Part shown: piece by piece, positions 46,363 to 55,962 of the stretch
Layout: every line of letters starts with the position of its first letter
How positions within the stretch are numbered: position 1 is the first letter of the stretch
Assembly: GCA_012103315.1 (NCBI GenBank)
Contig: WLWZ01000006.1
Location: 1-64,000, forward strand
Length of the DNA stretch: 64,000 nucleotides
Origin: Alphaproteobacteria bacterium
Lineage (GTDB): Bacteria; Pseudomonadota; Alphaproteobacteria; MPNO01; UBA2964
Reading direction: 5' to 3'
Position numbers and translations under genes: made by a program
The notes under the pieces: model-generated
What the model saw: only the letters and a program-made list of their open reading frames with translations
The model's database searches: none
Told to the model about the DNA's origin: nothing

Positions 46363-46899
46363 ATGACTCGTTTGCAGGAACATTATAAAGACGTTGTGAA
46401 GCCCGAGTTGGTAACGGCTTTTAGCTATGGCAATACAATGGAAGTGCCATACCTGGAAAAGGTTGTCATCAATATGGGTGTTGGCGAAGCCGCTTCAGAT
46501 TCGAAGAAAATTGACGCTGCGGCAAATGAGATGTCGCTGATTGCCGGTCAGAAACCAGTCGTCATCAAATCTCGGAAGTCGGTTGCTACCTTTAAATTGC
46601 GTGAGGGGATGTCGGTTGGCTGCAAAGTCACCCTACGTCGTGATCGCATGTATGAATTTCTGGATCGTCTTATCAATATCGCATTGCCACAGGTTCGTGA
46701 CTTTCGCGGCCTGTCACCAAACAGCTTTGACGGGCGCGGTAATTATGCACTTGGTTTGAAGGAACAGATTGTATTTCCCGAAATCGATTATGACACAGTC
46801 GATGAAATGCGCGGGATGGATATCGTAATTGTCACGTCTGCGAAGACGGATGACGAGGCAAAGGCCCTGCTTAAGGGCTTGAATTTGCCGATTAACTAA
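46363..46899 (+). CDS. rplE: 50S ribosomal protein L5
   Basis: A 178-residue L5: [44 protein letters not shown] and [34 protein letters not shown] 46363 lies 10 bp after rplX; it binds 5S rRNA with L18. Confidence 0.97.
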   Translation: MTRLQEHYKDVVKPELVTAFSYGNTMEVPYLEKVVINMGVGEAASDSKKIDAAANEMSLIAGQKPVVIKSRKSVATFKLREGMSVGCKVTLRRDRMYEFLDRLINIALPQVRDFRGLSPNSFDGRGNYALGLKEQIVFPEIDYDTVDEMRGMDIVIVTSAKTDDEAKALLKGLNLPIN

Positions 46900-46923
46900 A
46901 CGAAGGACTGCGGGAGAGTTTGC

Positions 46924-47229
46924 ATGGCAAAGACCAGCGCTGTTGAAAAGAACCGGAAACGTATCCGCTTGGCAAAGAAATTTGCATCGCGGAGAAACCG
47001 GCTTAAGGCGATCGCGAGTGATCAGTCGATACCGGCTGAAGAGCGTTTTGCGGCGAGATTAAAGTTGGCTGAGTTGCCGCGCAATTCAGCGCCGACAAGA
47101 ATTCGGAATCGCTGTGAAGTATCGGGTCGTCCGCGCGCTTATTATCGCAAGTTTAAGATTTCGCGGATTGCTTTGCGCGATCTTGCGTCAAATGGACATA
47201 TTCCCGGCATGGTTAAGTCGAGCTGGTGA
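46924..47229 (+). CDS. rpsN: 30S ribosomal protein S14
   Basis: A 101-residue S14 of the zinc-free long form: only one Cys in [29 protein letters not shown]. The opening is [12 protein letters not shown]. Normal length. Confidence 0.97.
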   Translation: MAKTSAVEKNRKRIRLAKKFASRRNRLKAIASDQSIPAEERFAARLKLAELPRNSAPTRIRNRCEVSGRPRAYYRKFKISRIALRDLASNGHIPGMVKSSW

Positions 47230-47242
47230 GAGAGAAGTAACG

Positions 47243-47641
47243 ATGACAATGAGTGATCCCATCAGTGATATGCTGACCAGAATTCGCAACGGTCAAAGTG
47301 CGAATAAAGGTGCTATCAATAGTCCATCCTCCAAACTTCGGGTCGGAGTCCTCGATGTTCTGCAACGTGAAGGATATATCCGCGGATATGAGCTTCAGCA
47401 GGACGAGCGGGAATTGCCCGAAATTCGGATAGAACTCAAATATCACGAAGGCGAGCCGGTGATTAAGGAGCTGCATCGTGTGTCGCGGCCCGGACGGCGC
47501 GTCTATTCGAAGATCAAAGATTTACAGCGCGTATATAACGGGCTGGGGATTTCGATTCTGTCAACGCCGCGTGGCGTGCTTTCCGATGGGGAAGCGCGGG
47601 CGCAGAACGTTGGCGGCGAAGTCATTTGTACGGTTTTCTAG
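47243..47641 (+). CDS. rpsH: 30S ribosomal protein S8
   Basis: A 132-residue S8: [21 protein letters not shown] and [23 protein letters not shown], the conserved end. ATG 47243 has AGAGAAG upstream; ATG 47249 is an alternative. S8 regulates the spc operon in E. coli. Confidence 0.97.
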   Translation: MTMSDPISDMLTRIRNGQSANKGAINSPSSKLRVGVLDVLQREGYIRGYELQQDERELPEIRIELKYHEGEPVIKELHRVSRPGRRVYSKIKDLQRVYNGLGISILSTPRGVLSDGEARAQNVGGEVICTVF

Positions 47642-47650
47642 GAGACGAAA

Positions 47651-48184
47651 ATGTCACGCGTTGGTTTAAGCCCTGTAACTGTGCCTGATGGCGTTACGCT
47701 TAGTATCGCTGGGCAGCTTGTTACGGCAAAGGGCAAGCTCGGAGAGTTGAGCGTGAATGTGGTTGATGATGTTGAGGTCAGCCAGGAAGACAATTTGGTG
47801 CGCGTGAAGGCTCGGAATGACAGTCAACAGGCACGTGCGATGTGGGGAACGACCCGCAGCTTGGTGCAGAATATTGTCACGGGCGTTGCCGAAGGATTCA
47901 CCATCAACCTCGAGATCGTTGGTGTTGGTTATCGTGCTGCCGTACAAGGCAAGTTTCTGGTGCTGCAGCTCGGGTTTAGCCATGAAGTCCGGCATCCGAT
48001 CCCCGAGGGCATTACGATCAAATGCGAAAGCCCGACAGCGGTTTCAGTTAGCGGTGCTGATCGCCAATTGGTCGGTCAAGTTGCGGCGAATATTCGCAAA
48101 TACAGAAAACCTGAACCCTATAAGGGCAAGGGCGTTAGGTATGAAAATGAATTTATCCTCCGCAAGGAAGGTAAAAAGAAGTAG
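47651..48184 (+). CDS. rplF: 50S ribosomal protein L6
   Basis: A 177-residue L6: SRVGLSPVTVPDGVTLSI, ARAMWGTTRSLVQNIVTGVAEGFTINLEIVGVGYRA split between its two domains, and KYRKPEPYKGKGVRYENE near the end. Confidence 0.97.
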   Translation: MSRVGLSPVTVPDGVTLSIAGQLVTAKGKLGELSVNVVDDVEVSQEDNLVRVKARNDSQQARAMWGTTRSLVQNIVTGVAEGFTINLEIVGVGYRAAVQGKFLVLQLGFSHEVRHPIPEGITIKCESPTAVSVSGADRQLVGQVAANIRKYRKPEPYKGKGVRYENEFILRKEGKKK

Positions 48185-48193
48185 GGCCGCAGC

Positions 48194-48556
48194 ATGTTGA
48201 AAACGAATGCATTAAAAGAGAGACGGAAACAGCGCATACGATCCCGTATTCGCAAAACCGGTGGTGGGCGTCCCCGCCTTTCGGTGTTCCGTTCTAACAA
48301 GAATATCTATGCCCAGATCATCGATGATTTGAATGGCAACACCGTTGTTTCAGCTTCCTCTATGGAAAAGGAATTACGGGATGGCATGAAGTCCGGTTCA
48401 ACGAAGGATGCGGCGGCCGCTGTTGGCAAGCTTGTCGCCGAACGGGCTGTTGAAAAAGGGTTGAACGACGTTGTGTTCGACCGAGGTTCTTATCTGTTTC
48501 ATGGCCGCGTCAAGGCGTTGGCTGATGCCGCGCGTGAAGCCGGCTTGAAATTCTGA
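48194..48556 (+). CDS. rplR: 50S ribosomal protein L18
   Basis: A 120-residue L18: [36 protein letters not shown] and the C-terminal [28 protein letters not shown]. It carries 5S rRNA. Confidence 0.97.
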   Translation: MLKTNALKERRKQRIRSRIRKTGGGRPRLSVFRSNKNIYAQIIDDLNGNTVVSASSMEKELRDGMKSGSTKDAAAAVGKLVAERAVEKGLNDVVFDRGSYLFHGRVKALADAAREAGLKF

Positions 48557-48569
48557 CGGAGTAACAAAG

Positions 48570-49175
48570 ATGGCACGTACGCCGAGAGCAGGTCAGCGAA
48601 ATGACCAACGTCGTGGACGCGGTCGCGACGGCGGTCCTGAGCAGACGGAACTGGTAGACAAGCTGGTTGGTATTAACCGGGTTGCCAAAGTTGTAAAAGG
48701 TGGCCGCCGATTTGGTTTTGCTGCCTTGGTCGTTGTTGGTGATGAAAAGGGTCGCGTAGGTTTTGGCTCGGGAAAAGCCCGCGAGGTTCCTGAGGCTATT
48801 CGTAAAGCTACCGAACAGGCCAAAACCAAAATGATCCGTGTCCCGCTTCGTGAAGGTCGTACATTGCATCATGATGTCAAAGGCGATTTCGGTGCCGGGC
48901 ACGTGATTTGTCGTGCAGCGCCTCCGGGAACAGGCATTATCGCTGGTGGCCCGATGCGTGCTGTATTTGAAACGTTGGGTGTCCAGGATGTTGTGGCGAA
49001 ATCAAATGGTTCGCAGAACCCCTATAACATGGTGAAGGCAACATTCGAGGCTCTGAAGCTTCTTCAGTCGCCCCGTTCAGTAGCCGCCCGCCGGGGCCGC
49101 AAGGTCTCTGATATTCTTGGTCCACGTGGTGGCACGGAAAATGCTCCCGTAGCCGCGGAGGCGTCCGATGGCTAA
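48570..49175 (+). CDS. rpsE: 30S ribosomal protein S5
   Basis: A 201-residue S5: basic Arg/Gly-rich leader ([17 protein letters not shown]), [38 protein letters not shown] and [23 protein letters not shown]. Both the arginine-rich head and the acidic tail ([12 protein letters not shown]) are extensions on the usual core. Overlaps rpmD by 8 bp. Confidence 0.97.
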   Translation: MARTPRAGQRNDQRRGRGRDGGPEQTELVDKLVGINRVAKVVKGGRRFGFAALVVVGDEKGRVGFGSGKAREVPEAIRKATEQAKTKMIRVPLREGRTLHHDVKGDFGAGHVICRAAPPGTGIIAGGPMRAVFETLGVQDVVAKSNGSQNPYNMVKATFEALKLLQSPRSVAARRGRKVSDILGPRGGTENAPVAAEASDG

Positions 49176-49353
49176 TAGCACGGTAAAGGTAACGCAGACG
49201 GGAAGTCCGATCGGGCGGCCTGCGGATCAACGTCAGACGTTGATTGGTCTTGGTCTAAATAAGCTACATCGTACGCGTGAACTTGAAGATACGCCGGCGG
49301 TGCGCGGCATGATCAACAAGGTCAGTCATCTCGTCCGTGTTGAAGACGATTAA
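49168..49353 (+). CDS. rpmD: 50S ribosomal protein L30
   Basis: A 61-residue L30: [51 protein letters not shown]. The start overlaps the end of rpsE in another frame. Confidence 0.95.
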   Translation: MANSTVKVTQTGSPIGRPADQRQTLIGLGLNKLHRTRELEDTPAVRGMINKVSHLVRVEDD

Positions 49354-49385
49354 ATAAGGGCGCTTCGGCGCATTGAGGTAGTAAA

Positions 49386-49967
49386 ATGCAATTGAACCAG
49401 CTTTCCGATAATCCGGGAGCCACCAAACCGCGTAAACGTGTTGGTCGCGGTGCTTCTTCAGGATTGGGTAAGACATCCGGTAAGGGTCAAAAAGGCCAAA
49501 AATCTCGAAGCGGTGTCGCCCTGGCAGGTTTCGAAGGTGGCCAGATGCCACTTTTTCGGCGTTTGCCGAAGCGCGGGTTTAACAATATTTTCCGCAAGAA
49601 TTTCCGGGAAGTGAATCTCGGACGTCTTCAGGCAGCTATTGATGCAAAAAAAATCGACGCATCCTCGCTTATTAATGAAGAAGCGCTCCGCGGTGCAGGA
49701 TTGATCAAAACTGCGCGAGATGGTGTACGACTCCTTGCAAAAGGGGCGTTGACCTCCAAGATTGATATTGAAGTTGCTGGTGCGTCTAAAGCTGCGATTG
49801 CCGCAGTGGAGAAAGCCGGTGGCTCTATCAAATTGTCCGAACCTCTAAAGGCCGATAAAGCGCCTAAAGGTCAGGCAAAGAAGGATAAAAAGGCCGCTAA
49901 AGCTGCAAAAGCGGCGGCCAGCGCTGCTGCTGATGACGACGCTTCCACAGAAGACGCGCCGTCCTGA
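49386..49967 (+). CDS. rplO: 50S ribosomal protein L15 with Lys/Ala-rich C-terminal tail
   Basis: A 193-residue L15. The core has [27 protein letters not shown] and [19 protein letters not shown]. Beyond about residue 155 it continues with a low-complexity tail of Lys, Ala and then Asp/Glu ([17 protein letters not shown] region), about 35 residues longer than the E. coli protein. Confidence 0.96.
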   Translation: MQLNQLSDNPGATKPRKRVGRGASSGLGKTSGKGQKGQKSRSGVALAGFEGGQMPLFRRLPKRGFNNIFRKNFREVNLGRLQAAIDAKKIDASSLINEEALRGAGLIKTARDGVRLLAKGALTSKIDIEVAGASKAAIAAVEKAGGSIKLSEPLKADKAPKGQAKKDKKAAKAAKAAASAAADDDASTEDAPS

Positions 49968-50004
49968 TTTAGACCGGGCGATTTAGCGCCCACCGGAGAA
50001 CGAT

Positions 50005-51348
50005 ATGGCATCTGCCGCCGAACAATTAGCCGCTCATATCAATTTTGGTCAGCTGTCAAAAGCGACTGAATTGAAGAAACGGCTGTGGTTCACGCTTGGC
50101 GCGCTGATCGTTTATCGTTTGGGCACCTATATTCCATTGCCGGGAATTGATCCAAGCATCTTGCAGGAGATATTCCAACGCCAGGCAAGCGGCATTCTCG
50201 GCATGTTTAACATGTTTGCCGGTGGTGCCTTTGGTCGTATGACGATCTTTGCGCTCGGCATTATGCCCTATATTTCGGCAGCGATTATCATGCAGCTGCT
50301 GACGGCAGTTTCGCCCTATTTTATTGCTCTGAAAAAAGAGGGCGAGCCCGGCCGCAAAAAGATTAATCAGTATACCCGGTACGGCACAGTCGTTCTCGCG
50401 ACCTTGCAGGGATATGGCATTGGGGTCGGCCTCGAAGGAATGACTGGATCCCAAGGGTCTGCTGTTATTGATCCTGGCCTGTTCTTCCGGGCAACGACGG
50501 TGATCACGCTTGTCGGTGGCACGATGTTTTTGATGTGGTTAGGCGAGCAGATTACGGCCCGCGGCGTTGGCAACGGTATTTCGTTGATTATTTTTGCCGG
50601 TATCGTGGCTGAGTTGCCGTCTGCGTTGGCTGGTACTCTTGAGCTTGGTCGTACAGGCGCTCTTCCCGCAGGTTTGATTGTCTTCTTCCTGCTTATGGCG
50701 ATGGCGGTAATTGCTGTGATCGTCTATGTGGAACGAGCTCAGCGACGAGTTGTTGTGCAATATCCCAAGCGCCAGGTCGGCAATAAGATGTTTGGCGGCG
50801 ACAGCTCGCATTTGCCGCTTAAGGTGAATACTGCGGGCGTAATTCCGCCGATTTTCGCGAGCTCGCTCCTGCTGCTTCCAATTACATTGGCGAGCTTCAC
50901 GGCGAACGCAGGTCCTGAATGGCTCGGTACGGTCACGGCTTATTTGGGCCGTGGGCAACCGATGTATCTAATTCTGTATTCTCTCTTCATCGGCTTTTTT
51001 GCCTTTTTCTACACGTCAGTTGTCTTCAACCCGAGTGAAACGGCGGACAATTTGAAGAAGAATGGCGGTTTTCTGCCTGGAATTCGTCCCGGAAAAAATA
51101 CGGCAGAGTATCTCGATTTTATTCTCACCCGTTTGACAGTTTTTGGCGCCCTTTACCTCATCGCGATTAGTATTTTGCCTGAATTGTTGATTTCAAAATA
51201 TTCGGTTCCGTTCTATTTCGGCGGTACCAGTCTCCTGATTGTCGTGACCGTGACGATGGATACGGTTGCTCAGGTTCAGTCGCATTTGTTGGCCCACCAG
51301 TATGAAGGGCTAATCAAGAAATCACGTCTGAGAGGGCGTCGCGGATGA
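50005..51348 (+). CDS. secY: Protein translocase subunit SecY
   Basis: A 447-residue SecY with ten membrane helices: LGTYIPLPGIDP at helix 1, the plug region with MFAGGAFGRMTIFALGIMPYI, VVQYPKRQVGNKMFGGDSSHLPLKVNTAGVIPPIFA, the cytoplasmic loop NPSETADNLKKNGGFLPGIRPG, and HQYEGLIKKSRLRGRRG. It is the channel of the Sec translocon. It overlaps adk by 4 bp (ATGA). No rpmJ gene is present between secY and rpsM. Confidence 0.98.
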   Translation: MASAAEQLAAHINFGQLSKATELKKRLWFTLGALIVYRLGTYIPLPGIDPSILQEIFQRQASGILGMFNMFAGGAFGRMTIFALGIMPYISAAIIMQLLTAVSPYFIALKKEGEPGRKKINQYTRYGTVVLATLQGYGIGVGLEGMTGSQGSAVIDPGLFFRATTVITLVGGTMFLMWLGEQITARGVGNGISLIIFAGIVAELPSALAGTLELGRTGALPAGLIVFFLLMAMAVIAVIVYVERAQRRVVVQYPKRQVGNKMFGGDSSHLPLKVNTAGVIPPIFASSLLLLPITLASFTANAGPEWLGTVTAYLGRGQPMYLILYSLFIGFFAFFYTSVVFNPSETADNLKKNGGFLPGIRPGKNTAEYLDFILTRLTVFGALYLIAISILPELLISKYSVPFYFGGTSLLIVVTVTMDTVAQVQSHLLAHQYEGLIKKSRLRGRRG

Positions 51349-51995
51349 ATTTGATTCTGTTAGGTCCGCCTGGTGCCGGAAAAGGCACGCAAGCCCAAGA
51401 GCTTGAGCGCCGTCATGGGCTTATCCAGCTCTCGACAGGCGATATGCTGCGGGCAGCGATTAGTTCCGGTAGCGAACTTGGTCAGGAAGTGAAAAGCATC
51501 ATGGATTCCGGGGCGTTAGTGCCGGATGAAATTATGATTAGAATGATCTCTGAACGCATTGATCAGCCTGATTGCACCAATGGATTTATTCTCGATGGTT
51601 TCCCACGGACAACCGCCCAGGCAGAAGCTCTCGATGAAATGCTTAATGCAAAAGGCATGAAAGTAGACCACGTGATAGAGATGTCGGTTGATGCCGATGT
51701 CTTGACTAGGCGGATTGCTGGACGGTTTAGCTGTGCTGGCTGTGGCGCTGGCTATCACGATGATTTTCAGAAACCGGTTAAAGATGGTGTATGTGATCAT
51801 TGCGGTAAAACGGAGTTTTCGCGCCGTTCAGACGACAATGCCGAGACTGTGCGGAAACGGCTTGATGCTTACGAGGCCCAAACGGCCCCGTTACTCCCGT
51901 ATTACCGGGGAAAAGATAGTTTGAGAACGGTCGATGCGCTGGCAGAAATTGCCAATGTGACGGCAGAAATTGAGGCCGTCATAGGCGGCGCGTGA
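51345..51995 (+). CDS. adk: Adenylate kinase
   Basis: A 216-residue long-form adenylate kinase: P-loop GPPGAGKGTQ from residue 7, LSTGDMLRAAI, LDGFPRTTAQAEAL and TRRIAGRF. The LID has four cysteines (Cys130, Cys133, Cys150, Cys153), the zinc-binding type, whereas E. coli Adk has none. It converts ATP plus AMP to two ADP. Location between secY and rpsM is typical of Alphaproteobacteria. Confidence 0.97.
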   Translation: MNLILLGPPGAGKGTQAQELERRHGLIQLSTGDMLRAAISSGSELGQEVKSIMDSGALVPDEIMIRMISERIDQPDCTNGFILDGFPRTTAQAEALDEMLNAKGMKVDHVIEMSVDADVLTRRIAGRFSCAGCGAGYHDDFQKPVKDGVCDHCGKTEFSRRSDDNAETVRKRLDAYEAQTAPLLPYYRGKDSLRTVDALAEIANVTAEIEAVIGGA

Positions 51996-51998
51996 TTG

Positions 51999-52026
51999 TT
52001 GACTTGCATACGAGAGTTCCTATAAT
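51999..52026 (+). promoter_or_regulatory. Promoter for the rpsM-rpsK-rpoA-rplQ (alpha) operon
   Basis: TTGACT (51999-52004) and a perfect TATAAT (52021-52026) are spaced by 16 bp, directly after the adk stop and 73 bp before rpsM. The leader contains AAGGCGTTTATCGCCTT, an imperfect hairpin just before the ribosome site, a possible S4-type control site (inference). Confidence 0.65.
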
Positions 52027-52098
52027 CCGGCACCTTCGGGCGCAGGTAAAAGTAACTGAAAATCAAGGCGTTTATCGCCTTAACGAGGAGAACGCGGC

Positions 52099-52461
52099 AT
52101 GGCGCGGATATCGGGTGTAAACCTACCAAATAAGCCTACAGGGATTGCCCTGACCTATATCCACGGGATTGGTCGGACGACGGCATCGAAAATCTGTGCA
52201 GACTTAGGGGTTGATGCAACGATACGCATGAACGAACTGAGTGATGATGAAGTTGGTCGCATTCGTGAGGTTATTGATCAGGATTTCCGCGTTGAAGGCG
52301 AGCTTCGCCGCGACATCGCAATGAATATAAAGCGTTTGATGGATTTGGGTTGTTACCGCGGTTTGCGTCACCGCCGTGGCATGCCAGTACGAGGACAACG
52401 TACGCATACGAATGCACGAACCCGTAAGGGACGTGCCCGCCCGATTACTGGCAGAAACTAA
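52099..52461 (+). CDS. rpsM: 30S ribosomal protein S13
   Basis: A 120-residue S13: [63 protein letters not shown] precedes the ATG. Contacts P-site tRNA and the 30S-50S bridge. Confidence 0.98.
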   Translation: MARISGVNLPNKPTGIALTYIHGIGRTTASKICADLGVDATIRMNELSDDEVGRIREVIDQDFRVEGELRRDIAMNIKRLMDLGCYRGLRHRRGMPVRGQRTHTNARTRKGRARPITGRN

Positions 52462-52480
52462 CGCACGGTAGGAAAATATA

Positions 52481-52873
52481 ATGGCTAAGCCTGCAGCAAC
52501 CCGCGTTCGAAAACGCGAACGAAAAAACATCACCTCTGGCATCGCCCATGTGAATGCAACGTTTAACAACACGATGATTACCATTGCCGATGCGCAGGGT
52601 AATACAATCGCGTGGTCCTCTGCCGGTCAGTCCGGTTTTAAGGGATCACGGAAGTCCACGCCGTACGCCGCGCAAATGGCCGCTGAAGATGCCGGTCGCA
52701 AGGCGATGGAACACGGAATGAAGACCTTGGAAGTGGAAGTCAAAGGACCTGGTTCAGGACGGGAATCAGCGTTACGGGCTTTGCAGACGGTTGGTTTTAC
52801 GATCACTGCTATCAAGGATGTAACACCGATACCGCACAACGGATGTCGGCCGCGTAAACGTCGGCGGGTCTAA
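52481..52873 (+). CDS. rpsK: 30S ribosomal protein S11
   Basis: A 130-residue S11: [45 protein letters not shown], and the invariant end [18 protein letters not shown]. Confidence 0.98.
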   Translation: MAKPAATRVRKRERKNITSGIAHVNATFNNTMITIADAQGNTIAWSSAGQSGFKGSRKSTPYAAQMAAEDAGRKAMEHGMKTLEVEVKGPGSGRESALRALQTVGFTITAIKDVTPIPHNGCRPRKRRRV

Positions 52874-52965
52874 GCCGCGTTAGCAAATGGATTGACGGTA
52901 AGGACCGTCTTAAAGATTAAATGCATGGCGGGCTACGGTCCCCAAGTGAGAATGAGGTTACACTC

Positions 52966-53982
52966 GTGATTCAAAAAAATTGGCAAGAGCTTATAAAACC
53001 GAACAAACTGGAAGTTACGCCGGGTTTCGACGAAGCCCGCATCGGCACGATCGTCGTTGAACCGTTAGAACGTGGTTTTGGTCTGACGTTGGGAAATGCG
53101 TTGCGTCGTGTTCTGCTTTCGTCATTGCAGGGTGCTGCGGTCACAGCCGTTCAAATCGATGGCGTGTTGCATGAGTTCTCATCAGTCCCGGGTGTTCGCG
53201 AGGATGTCACGGATATCGTCCTTAACCTAAAATCGCTTGCATTGCGTTATCATGGCGATGAGCCACGCAGGATCGCGCTCTCAGCTGAAGGGCCGGCAGA
53301 AGTGACTGCCGGTATGATTGAAGCATCGCATGATGTTGAAATCGTCAATCCTGATCTTGTGATTTGCACGCTTGATGACGGTGCAAAGGTGAATATGGAG
53401 ATGACGGTAACGACCGGTATGGGATATGTCGCTGCCGCGCAAATGCGCGCGGAAGACACACCGATTGGCCTCGTGCCAATTGATGGAATTTATAGCCCCG
53501 TGCGCCGCGTTTCGTTCCGGGTTGATAATACGCGCGTTGGACAGGTCACGGATTATGACAAGTTGACTATCGATGTCGAAACCGATGGCACAGTGACGCC
53601 AGATGATTCAGTCGCGCTCGCAGCGCGTATTCTGCAGGATCAGTTACGGCCCTTCATTAACTTCGAGGAACCGACGGTTGCTCAGGATACCGAAGCACCG
53701 GCTGAACCAGAGTTCAACAAAAACTTGCTGCGCAAGGTTGATGAACTTGAATTGTCAGTTCGGTCGGCAAACTGCCTGAAGAATGACAACATCATTTATA
53801 TTGGTGATCTCGTTCAGAAATCCGAGCAGGAGATGTTGCGGACGCCGAACTTTGGCCGGAAATCTCTTAATGAGATTAAGGAAGTTCTGTCGCAGATGGG
53901 TCTCCATCTCGGCATGGAAATCCTTGAATGGCCACCCGAAAATATTGAAGAGCTCGCGAAGCGGCTCGAAGAACCTTACTGA
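52966..53982 (+). CDS. rpoA: DNA-directed RNA polymerase subunit alpha
   Basis: A 338-residue alpha subunit. The N-terminal assembly domain (about 1-235) shows [22 protein letters not shown] and [16 protein letters not shown]; the linker is at about 240-255; the C-terminal DNA/activator-binding domain shows [31 protein letters not shown] and [17 protein letters not shown] 52966 with GAGG upstream gives the usual N-terminus; ATG 52921 would add 15 unrelated residues. rpsD is not between rpsK and rpoA. Confidence 0.97.
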   Translation: MIQKNWQELIKPNKLEVTPGFDEARIGTIVVEPLERGFGLTLGNALRRVLLSSLQGAAVTAVQIDGVLHEFSSVPGVREDVTDIVLNLKSLALRYHGDEPRRIALSAEGPAEVTAGMIEASHDVEIVNPDLVICTLDDGAKVNMEMTVTTGMGYVAAAQMRAEDTPIGLVPIDGIYSPVRRVSFRVDNTRVGQVTDYDKLTIDVETDGTVTPDDSVALAARILQDQLRPFINFEEPTVAQDTEAPAEPEFNKNLLRKVDELELSVRSANCLKNDNIIYIGDLVQKSEQEMLRTPNFGRKSLNEIKEVLSQMGLHLGMEILEWPPENIEELAKRLEEPY

Positions 53983-53997
53983 TCTGGAGCCAGGAAT

Positions 53998-54435
53998 ATG
54001 CGCCATAGAATGAGCGGCCGGAAACTTAACCGGACGAGTTCACATCGCAAAGCTTTGTTCCGCAACATGTCTGTTGCGTTGCTGAAGCATGAACAAATTA
54101 AAACAACCTTGCCTAAAGCCAAGGAACTGCGCAGCGTCGTGGATCGTCTGATCACACTGGGTAAACGTGGTTCTTTGCATGCGCGACGTCAGGCTTTGAG
54201 CCGTCTGAACAATGATCGTGCCATTGCTGAGAAGCTTTTCTCTGTGCTTGCTGATCGTTACGCAGATCGTGATGGCGGTTATACCCGCGTTCTCAAAGCG
54301 GGTTACCGTTACGGAGATAACGCGCCAATGGCTGTAATCGAACTGATTGATCGCGATGTCGAGGCAAAAGGACAGGATTCTGGTCCCCCTCAAAACGTAC
54401 CGGAAGAGTTGGAGCCGGAAGCTGCTGTAGCTTAG
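53998..54435 (+). CDS. rplQ: 50S ribosomal protein L17
   Basis: A 145-residue L17: [44 protein letters not shown] and [15 protein letters not shown] 25-residue acidic tail (ending [10 protein letters not shown]) follows. Last gene of the ribosomal cluster. Confidence 0.97.
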   Translation: MRHRMSGRKLNRTSSHRKALFRNMSVALLKHEQIKTTLPKAKELRSVVDRLITLGKRGSLHARRQALSRLNNDRAIAEKLFSVLADRYADRDGGYTRVLKAGYRYGDNAPMAVIELIDRDVEAKGQDSGPPQNVPEELEPEAAVA

Positions 54436-54460
54436 CTGACCAGCGCCGAATGAATTCGAA

Positions 54461-54490
54461 GAGGCAGCCAGTGGCTGCCTCTTTTGTTTT
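54461..54490 (+). terminator. Rho-independent terminator ending the ribosomal cluster
   Basis: A 9-bp perfect stem GAGGCAGCC/GGCTGCCTC (54461-54469 with 54473-54481) with a 3-base loop, followed by TTTTGTTTT, 25 bp past rplQ. Confidence 0.9.
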
Positions 54491-54539
54491 CGGCATTCAA
54501 ACTATCGCTTAACATGCCGTAACTCGATAAATACGAAAG

Positions 54540-55961
54540 ATGATGGATTTGAAAAGATTAGCCCAAACCGGTTTAGCAGTGCTCTTAACGGTATGCGTTA
54601 CAGCCCCGGTGTTGGCGGCAGAAAAACGCCTGCCTAAATCGCAACGCGAGATACAGCTTTCCTACGCACCCTTGGTAAAGCAGGCGGCCCCGGCTGTCGT
54701 AAATATTTATACAAAACGCGTGGTCCGTAGCGCCCGCTCACCCTTTCTGAACGACCCTTTTTTTCGCCAGTTCTTTGGTGAGAATGTTTTTAAGTTCGGA
54801 GCACCGCGTAAACGCGTTGAGAATTCTCTCGGGTCGGGTGTTATTGTCCGTTCCGAAGGTATCGTCATTACCAACAATCACGTCATTAAAAAGGCCGATC
54901 AGATAAGGGTTGTTCTCTCTGACCGCCGGGAGCTAGCAGCGAAGGTCATTCTCTCCGACGAAAAGACTGATTTGGCGGTTTTGAAATTGCAGGACGTACA
55001 AGGCTCGTTACCTTATCTCAAGTTACGCGATTCTGATGATCTCGAAGTCGGCGATCTCGTTTTGGCTATCGGGAATCCGTTTGGCGTAGGACAGACTGTG
55101 ACTGGGGGTATCGTTTCGGCTCTGGCGCGGGCCGCCGGTGGTATTTCTGATTTTAGTTTCTTTATCCAGACAGACGCGGCGATCAATCCCGGCAATTCAG
55201 GTGGCGCTCTTATCACTATGGATGGGCGACTGGTTGGGGTTAACACGGCGATTTATAGCCGTAGTGGTGGCTCACAAGGTATTGGGTTTGCCATTCCTGC
55301 CAACATGGTAGCGCGTATCATCGATAACGCCGTTCACGGCGCAAAAGTCATAAGACCTTGGTTCGGCGCGGCGGGGCAGGCATTGACGCCGGATTTAATG
55401 TCGTCGCTCGGTTTGGCACGCCCCACAGGCGTTTTGATAAATGAAATATATGGAGGAGGCCCGGCGGCACAGGCCGGAATCAAATCTGGGGATGTCGTAA
55501 CGAATATCAACAAACGAGAGGTTGCAGGCCCTCGCGAGCTGAGATTTAGGATTGCCACCCTTAAGGTAGGTGGAAAAGCAAAATTGACATTGATCCGACG
55601 GGGTAAGCCCAAAACGGTCATCATGACGCTTGAGGCGCCACCAGAACAGCCACTGCGTGATGTGACAACGCTGCAGGGGCAGCAACCGTTGTCCGGTGCC
55701 ACCGTCGCCAATATGTCGCCGGCATTAGCAGAAGAGCTGTCTTTGGACCCTATGAGACGTGGTGTGCTCGTGGTTGGAACGGCGCACCGCAGCCCTGCGC
55801 AGCGTATTGGGTTACGCCCCGGTGATTGGATATTGGAGATCAATGGTACCAAAGTTGAGTTAGTGGAAACTTTGAAAGGGATTGCCGACACCGCGCCGAC
55901 CAAGTGGCGCATCACCGTCCAGCGCAAGGACCGCGTATTTACGGCTGTGATTGAGGGGTAA
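54540..55961 (+). CDS. Deg/HtrA-family periplasmic serine protease
   Basis: A 473-residue exported protease: signal peptide (AVLLTVCVTAPVLAA, cut about residue 27), trypsin-like domain with His114 (TNNHV), Asp144 (KTDLAVL) and Ser220 (NPGNSGGA), then two PDZ domains (about 280-370 and 385-473). It degrades or refolds damaged envelope proteins. The LA loop (FRQFFGENVFKFGAPRKR) is short, so DegQ/DegS-like more than DegP; the exact paralogue is not resolved. It directly precedes rarA by 1 bp. Confidence 0.92.
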   Translation: MMDLKRLAQTGLAVLLTVCVTAPVLAAEKRLPKSQREIQLSYAPLVKQAAPAVVNIYTKRVVRSARSPFLNDPFFRQFFGENVFKFGAPRKRVENSLGSGVIVRSEGIVITNNHVIKKADQIRVVLSDRRELAAKVILSDEKTDLAVLKLQDVQGSLPYLKLRDSDDLEVGDLVLAIGNPFGVGQTVTGGIVSALARAAGGISDFSFFIQTDAAINPGNSGGALITMDGRLVGVNTAIYSRSGGSQGIGFAIPANMVARIIDNAVHGAKVIRPWFGAAGQALTPDLMSSLGLARPTGVLINEIYGGGPAAQAGIKSGDVVTNINKREVAGPRELRFRIATLKVGGKAKLTLIRRGKPKTVIMTLEAPPEQPLRDVTTLQGQQPLSGATVANMSPALAEELSLDPMRRGVLVVGTAHRSPAQRIGLRPGDWILEINGTKVELVETLKGIADTAPTKWRITVQRKDRVFTAVIEG

Positions 55962-55962
55962 A

